Program-made: the position numbers and the translations under genes
In this document: one piece after another, positions 6,859 through 8,557 of the stretch
Numbering within the stretch: the stretch's first letter is position 1
Layout of the letters: every line of letters begins with the position of its first letter
Notes under the pieces: model-generated
Seen by the model: the letters and a program-made list of their open reading frames with translations, nothing else
The model's database searches: none
Told to the model about the DNA's origin: nothing
NCBI GenBank assembly: GCA_031263965.1
Contig: JAISES010000162.1
Coordinates: 1-8,557 of the forward strand
DNA length: 8,557 nucleotides
Direction: 5' to 3'
Source of the DNA: Prevotella sp.
GTDB taxonomy: Bacteria > Bacteroidota > Bacteroidia > Bacteroidales > Dysgonomonadaceae

Positions 6859-7053
6859 AGAAGCTGTTTGAATTTTATCGAAAAATATTATTATGGGACT
6901 TAAAAAAAACTTCTCAGCAATTTTTTTATGCTCTTTTCAGCGTATTTTTCCCCTTTTACTTTTGGTTTAGCCCGCTAAACCTGCAAGCAAAAAGAACAAA
7001 ATCCATCTGAAAATAACTATAAAAAAATCTGCTGTAAAATTCAAACAGTTTCT
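6859..7053. repeat. 195-bp MITE-like element with terminal inverted repeats
   Basis: The ends AGAAGCTGTTTGAATTTTA (6859-6877) and TAAAATTCAAACAGTTTCT (7035-7053) are inverted copies with one mismatch in 19. A second inner inverted match exists: CAGCAATTTTTTTAT near 6916 against a similar stretch just inside the right end (about 7020-7034). A perfect 8-bp hairpin GGTTTAGC/GCTAAACC with a 2-nt loop sits at 6964-6981. No reading frame of note is inside. I see no clear target-site duplication. Size, ends and lack of coding capacity fit a non-autonomous transposon remnant or MITE; the parent family is unknown. Confidence 0.6.
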
Positions 7054-7105
7054 GAGTAAGTAATCGATAAAAATAAATGACGTGTTTATAGGATCAGTTC
7101 CTCCT

Positions 7106-7438
7106 GTCATTGCGAGAAGTGCAACGAGGCTCCCTCCCATTTTGGGGCAATGTCATTAAATTAAGACATCAATAGCTCTGAAAGAGCGTAATCTATTAGC
7201 GTAGGGCAACGCCCTACGATTTTGAACGTGAATGAAACGATGCCCTGAAGGGGCATAATCAAAAAGTGAATCATTGATTCTGCCCTTTCAGGGCGTCGTT
7301 GATACTTTCACCGATACACAGGGCGTTGCCCTGTGCTGAGAGATATAAGGCTTTCAGCCTTAACTTAATGACATTACCCTTTTAGGAGAGGGCAGGAGTG
7401 GGGCCATTGGATTGCTTCGGGTAAACCCTCGCAATGAC
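7106..7438. repeat. GTCATTGCGAG-type palindromic repeat, split by an inner element
   Basis: GTCATTGCGAG at 7106-7116 and CTCGCAATGAC at 7428-7438 are perfect inverted copies of 11 bp. The right arm continues as GGATTGCTTCGGG...CCCTCGCAATGAC, a pattern that I remember as a widespread intergenic palindrome (TCATTGCGAG...GAAGCAATC). Arms of that repeat normally face each other over a short loop. Here they are about 310 bp apart because the hairpin-array element (7145-7379) lies between them. Confidence 0.55.
7145..7379. mobile_element. Transposase-free copy of the hairpin-array element
   Basis: A 235-bp element with ends GGGCAATGTCATTAAATTAA (from 7145) and the inverted form finishing ...TTAATGACATTACCC (to 7379), 19 of 21 matching. 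Inside are the same six palindromes as in the transposon at 592-1251 and in the same order: A 7175-7187, B 7201-7217, C 7241-7255, then C' 7282-7294, B' 7317-7335, A' 7347-7361. Where tnpA should be, between C and C', only about 26 bp remain. B is identical to B of the transposon; the others differ, mostly in ways that keep pairing. It is best read as a non-autonomous member that could be moved by a related Y1 transposase. Confidence 0.75.
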
Positions 7439-7510
7439 GAGAAAGTCAAGGCTGACGCATGACAGGGACAACGAAAGCGATATACTATGTTGTGCGCCAG
7501 CCTGCGCCGT

Positions 7511-7657
7511 TAGCTTCAAGTACGGGCACCCGTCGGATGAAAACGGCGTAAAAAGAAAAGCTGTCTGAGCTTATCCGAAAGGCTAAAGCTTATACTCAGT
7601 TTGAGCGAGTTCTTTTCGTTTAGCCGTTGAGTCCGTTAACGGGTCGGACGTTGGAGC
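7511..7657. repeat. Long imperfect inverted repeat, possible structured element
   Basis: The left arm (about 7511-7560) and right arm (about 7609-7657) are imperfect inverted copies. Shared blocks include AACGGCGTAAAAAGAAAAG against the complement of CTTTTCGTTTAGCCGTT, and the CGTCGGA/GTCCG and GCTTCAAG/TTGGAGC parts. The central part also folds: CTGAG near 7565 against CTCAG near 7594. A local stem GTCCG/CGGAC lies at 7631-7649. It is GC-richer than the surroundings. Small open frames here are short and unconvincing. I have the impression that such sequences recur between genes in Bacteroidota, but could not check. Confidence 0.5.
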
Positions 7658-7677
7658 GGGGTGCCAAAGCGTTTTTG

Positions 7678-7707
7678 CTTCCTTTTGGGGTTTTGGCCAA
7701 AAGGAAG
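7678..7707. repeat. Strong perfect hairpin
   Basis: CTTCCTTTTGG (7678-7688) and CCAAAAGGAAG (7697-7707) form a perfect 11-bp stem around an 8-nt loop GGTTTTGG. It stands just right of the long inverted repeat and is probably part of the same unit. No T-run follows on the + strand, so a terminator role is doubtful. It could equally be a DNA-level repeat end. The 198 bp from here to the lipoprotein start hold nothing else that I can support. Confidence 0.6.
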
Positions 7708-7905
7708 GCAAGCAATCTGTGATTGTGCGCAGGAACTGTACCGGATAAACGAACATATAAATAGAACAATCAGATACGACAATAATTATTTATAAAACTT
7801 ATTCTATTATGAAACGAAGCCTGATTTCTGTCAAATCGCCAAAGTCCGTGACAATAAAAATCATGCGGATATCATATGGCAACTAAAATCAAAATTATTA
7901 TCATT

Positions 7906-8557
7906 ATGAAATACATTTTTACTCTCATATCCCTGATTGCTTTTGCCTCATGCGCTACTACAAATTATCTGACAATTGAGATCAAAGAAGCAGCTTCGGT
8001 AACATTCCCGAACGATGTAAAAAATGTCCTGATTGTAGATAATGGCGCATCTCAGAAAGTGGGGGAAGGCGATGCCTCATCGCCGGCTATTCTTTCGAAT
8101 GACAGCGCGAAAGCCATCATGCTTAATTCTCTGAAAAAGTTTATGAATGAAGAGAAATATTTCGACAGGGTTGAGTTGTATTCTAAAAAAACAAATAGCA
8201 GCGATTCGCTGGGAGAGATAAGGCTTTTATCTCCATCGAAGGTGCGTGCGTTGATCCGCGAGAATAAAGCGGATGCTTTAATTTCACTCGACATATATAT
8301 CGTTTCCGCCGAAATTGAGTCTGCGAGTATATATTACTTCAATGATTATAAAACGCTTTGTACGCGTGCGGGAGGCATCCTGAGGATTTACGGCGCCAAT
8401 GGCTCTATGATAATCCGGCCTGTGGTTTTTCTCGACAGCCTGTTTCGTGAAGGAGGGGAAGACTGGAGTCGCAGGAAAACTAAAATCAATGAACTGAACG
8501 AGCTGATTTCGGAGATTTCGGTAAAAACTGCCGACAATCTTACAGGGGCATTTATCC
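7906..8557 (+). CDS. Lipoprotein of unknown function, 3' end beyond window
   Basis: The frame is open from ATG 7906 to the window end (217 residues visible). MKYIFTLISLIAFASC is a short type II signal: two positive or polar residues, a hydrophobic core and a lipobox FASC, with C16 as the lipidated cysteine. The mature part (SCATTNYLTIEIKEAASVTFPNDVKNVLIVDN) resembles the start of a Bacteroidota lipoprotein family that I tentatively place near DUF6340. After that it is alpha/beta-like with no membrane span, so it is probably anchored in the cell envelope facing the periplasm or surface. An in-frame ATG at 7876 would add ten residues (MATKIKIIII) and is less likely because it spoils the short positive N-terminus. 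No clear promoter is visible upstream. Function unknown. Confidence 0.8.
   Translation, partial: MKYIFTLISLIAFASCATTNYLTIEIKEAASVTFPNDVKNVLIVDNGASQKVGEGDASSPAILSNDSAKAIMLNSLKKFMNEEKYFDRVELYSKKTNSSDSLGEIRLLSPSKVRALIRENKADALISLDIYIVSAEIESASIYYFNDYKTLCTRAGGILRIYGANGSMIIRPVVFLDSLFREGGEDWSRRKTKINELNELISEISVKTADNLTGAFI

Noticed and set aside
6859..7053. Target-site duplication around the MITE-like element
   Set aside because: Flanks ACTA and GAGT do not match in a convincing way; no duplication can be claimed.
7809..7886. 25-codon frame upstream of the lipoprotein gene
   Set aside because: It starts with ATG, but the product has no recognisable feature, no promoter or ribosome site is clear, and codon evidence is too short. 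It could be a remnant; not listed as a gene.
8052..8294. 80-codon frame on the minus strand
   Set aside because: It is antisense to the lipoprotein gene, whose frame has a clear signal peptide and consistent codon use.

Overview
The window looks like a chromosome segment of a member of the Bacteroidota, probably order Bacteroidales (a Dysgonomonas/Parabacteroides/Bacteroides-like genome). The signs are a leuD / LeuA-CimA-family / leuB gene order, a Bacteroidota-style Pif1/RecD-like helicase, A-rich leaders instead of strong Shine-Dalgarno sites, a TAnnTTTG-type -7 promoter box before the helicase, and a short lipoprotein signal ending in FASC. The assignment rests on gene content and motifs only.

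Left part (1-1310): an accessory patch upstream of leuD. It holds the 3' end of an unidentified reading frame (1-108), an AT-rich 126-codon gene that looks like an orphan immunity-type protein (134-514), a decayed copy of the first ~55 bp of leuD (525-579), and a complete small transposon (592-1251). The transposon carries a Y1 (HUH) transposase of IS200/REP type. On each side is a three-hairpin array, A-B-C on the left and the inverted C'-B'-A' on the right.

Centre (1312-4610): a three-gene amino-acid operon on the + strand. leuD encodes the small subunit of isopropylmalate isomerase. The middle gene is of the LeuA/CimA family and has the residues expected of an (R)-citramalate synthase. leuB encodes 3-isopropylmalate dehydrogenase. 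With a leuC elsewhere (not in this window), these enzymes would turn pyruvate plus acetyl-CoA into 2-oxobutanoate for isoleucine, and LeuB/LeuCD would also serve leucine synthesis.

Right part (4611-8557): the C-terminal stump of a DDE transposase (minus strand) lies between the operon and a convergent, complete SF1 helicase gene (4948-6729, minus). Between the helicase promoter and the next gene are about 1.15 kb with no convincing protein gene, filled with repeats. In order these are a 195-bp element with ~19-bp terminal inverted repeats (6859-7053), a palindromic GTCATTGCGAG-type repeat (7106-7438) with a second, transposase-free copy of the A-B-C/C'-B'-A' element inside it (7145-7379), and a long imperfect inverted repeat with a strong hairpin (7511-7707). 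The window ends inside a lipoprotein gene (7906 onward).

The most interesting signals are the paired autonomous and non-autonomous hairpin-array elements, whose stems show compensatory changes, the leuD 5' fragment duplicated across the transposon, and the likely citramalate synthase that would usually be called LeuA. I did not find a clearly new multi-gene system.
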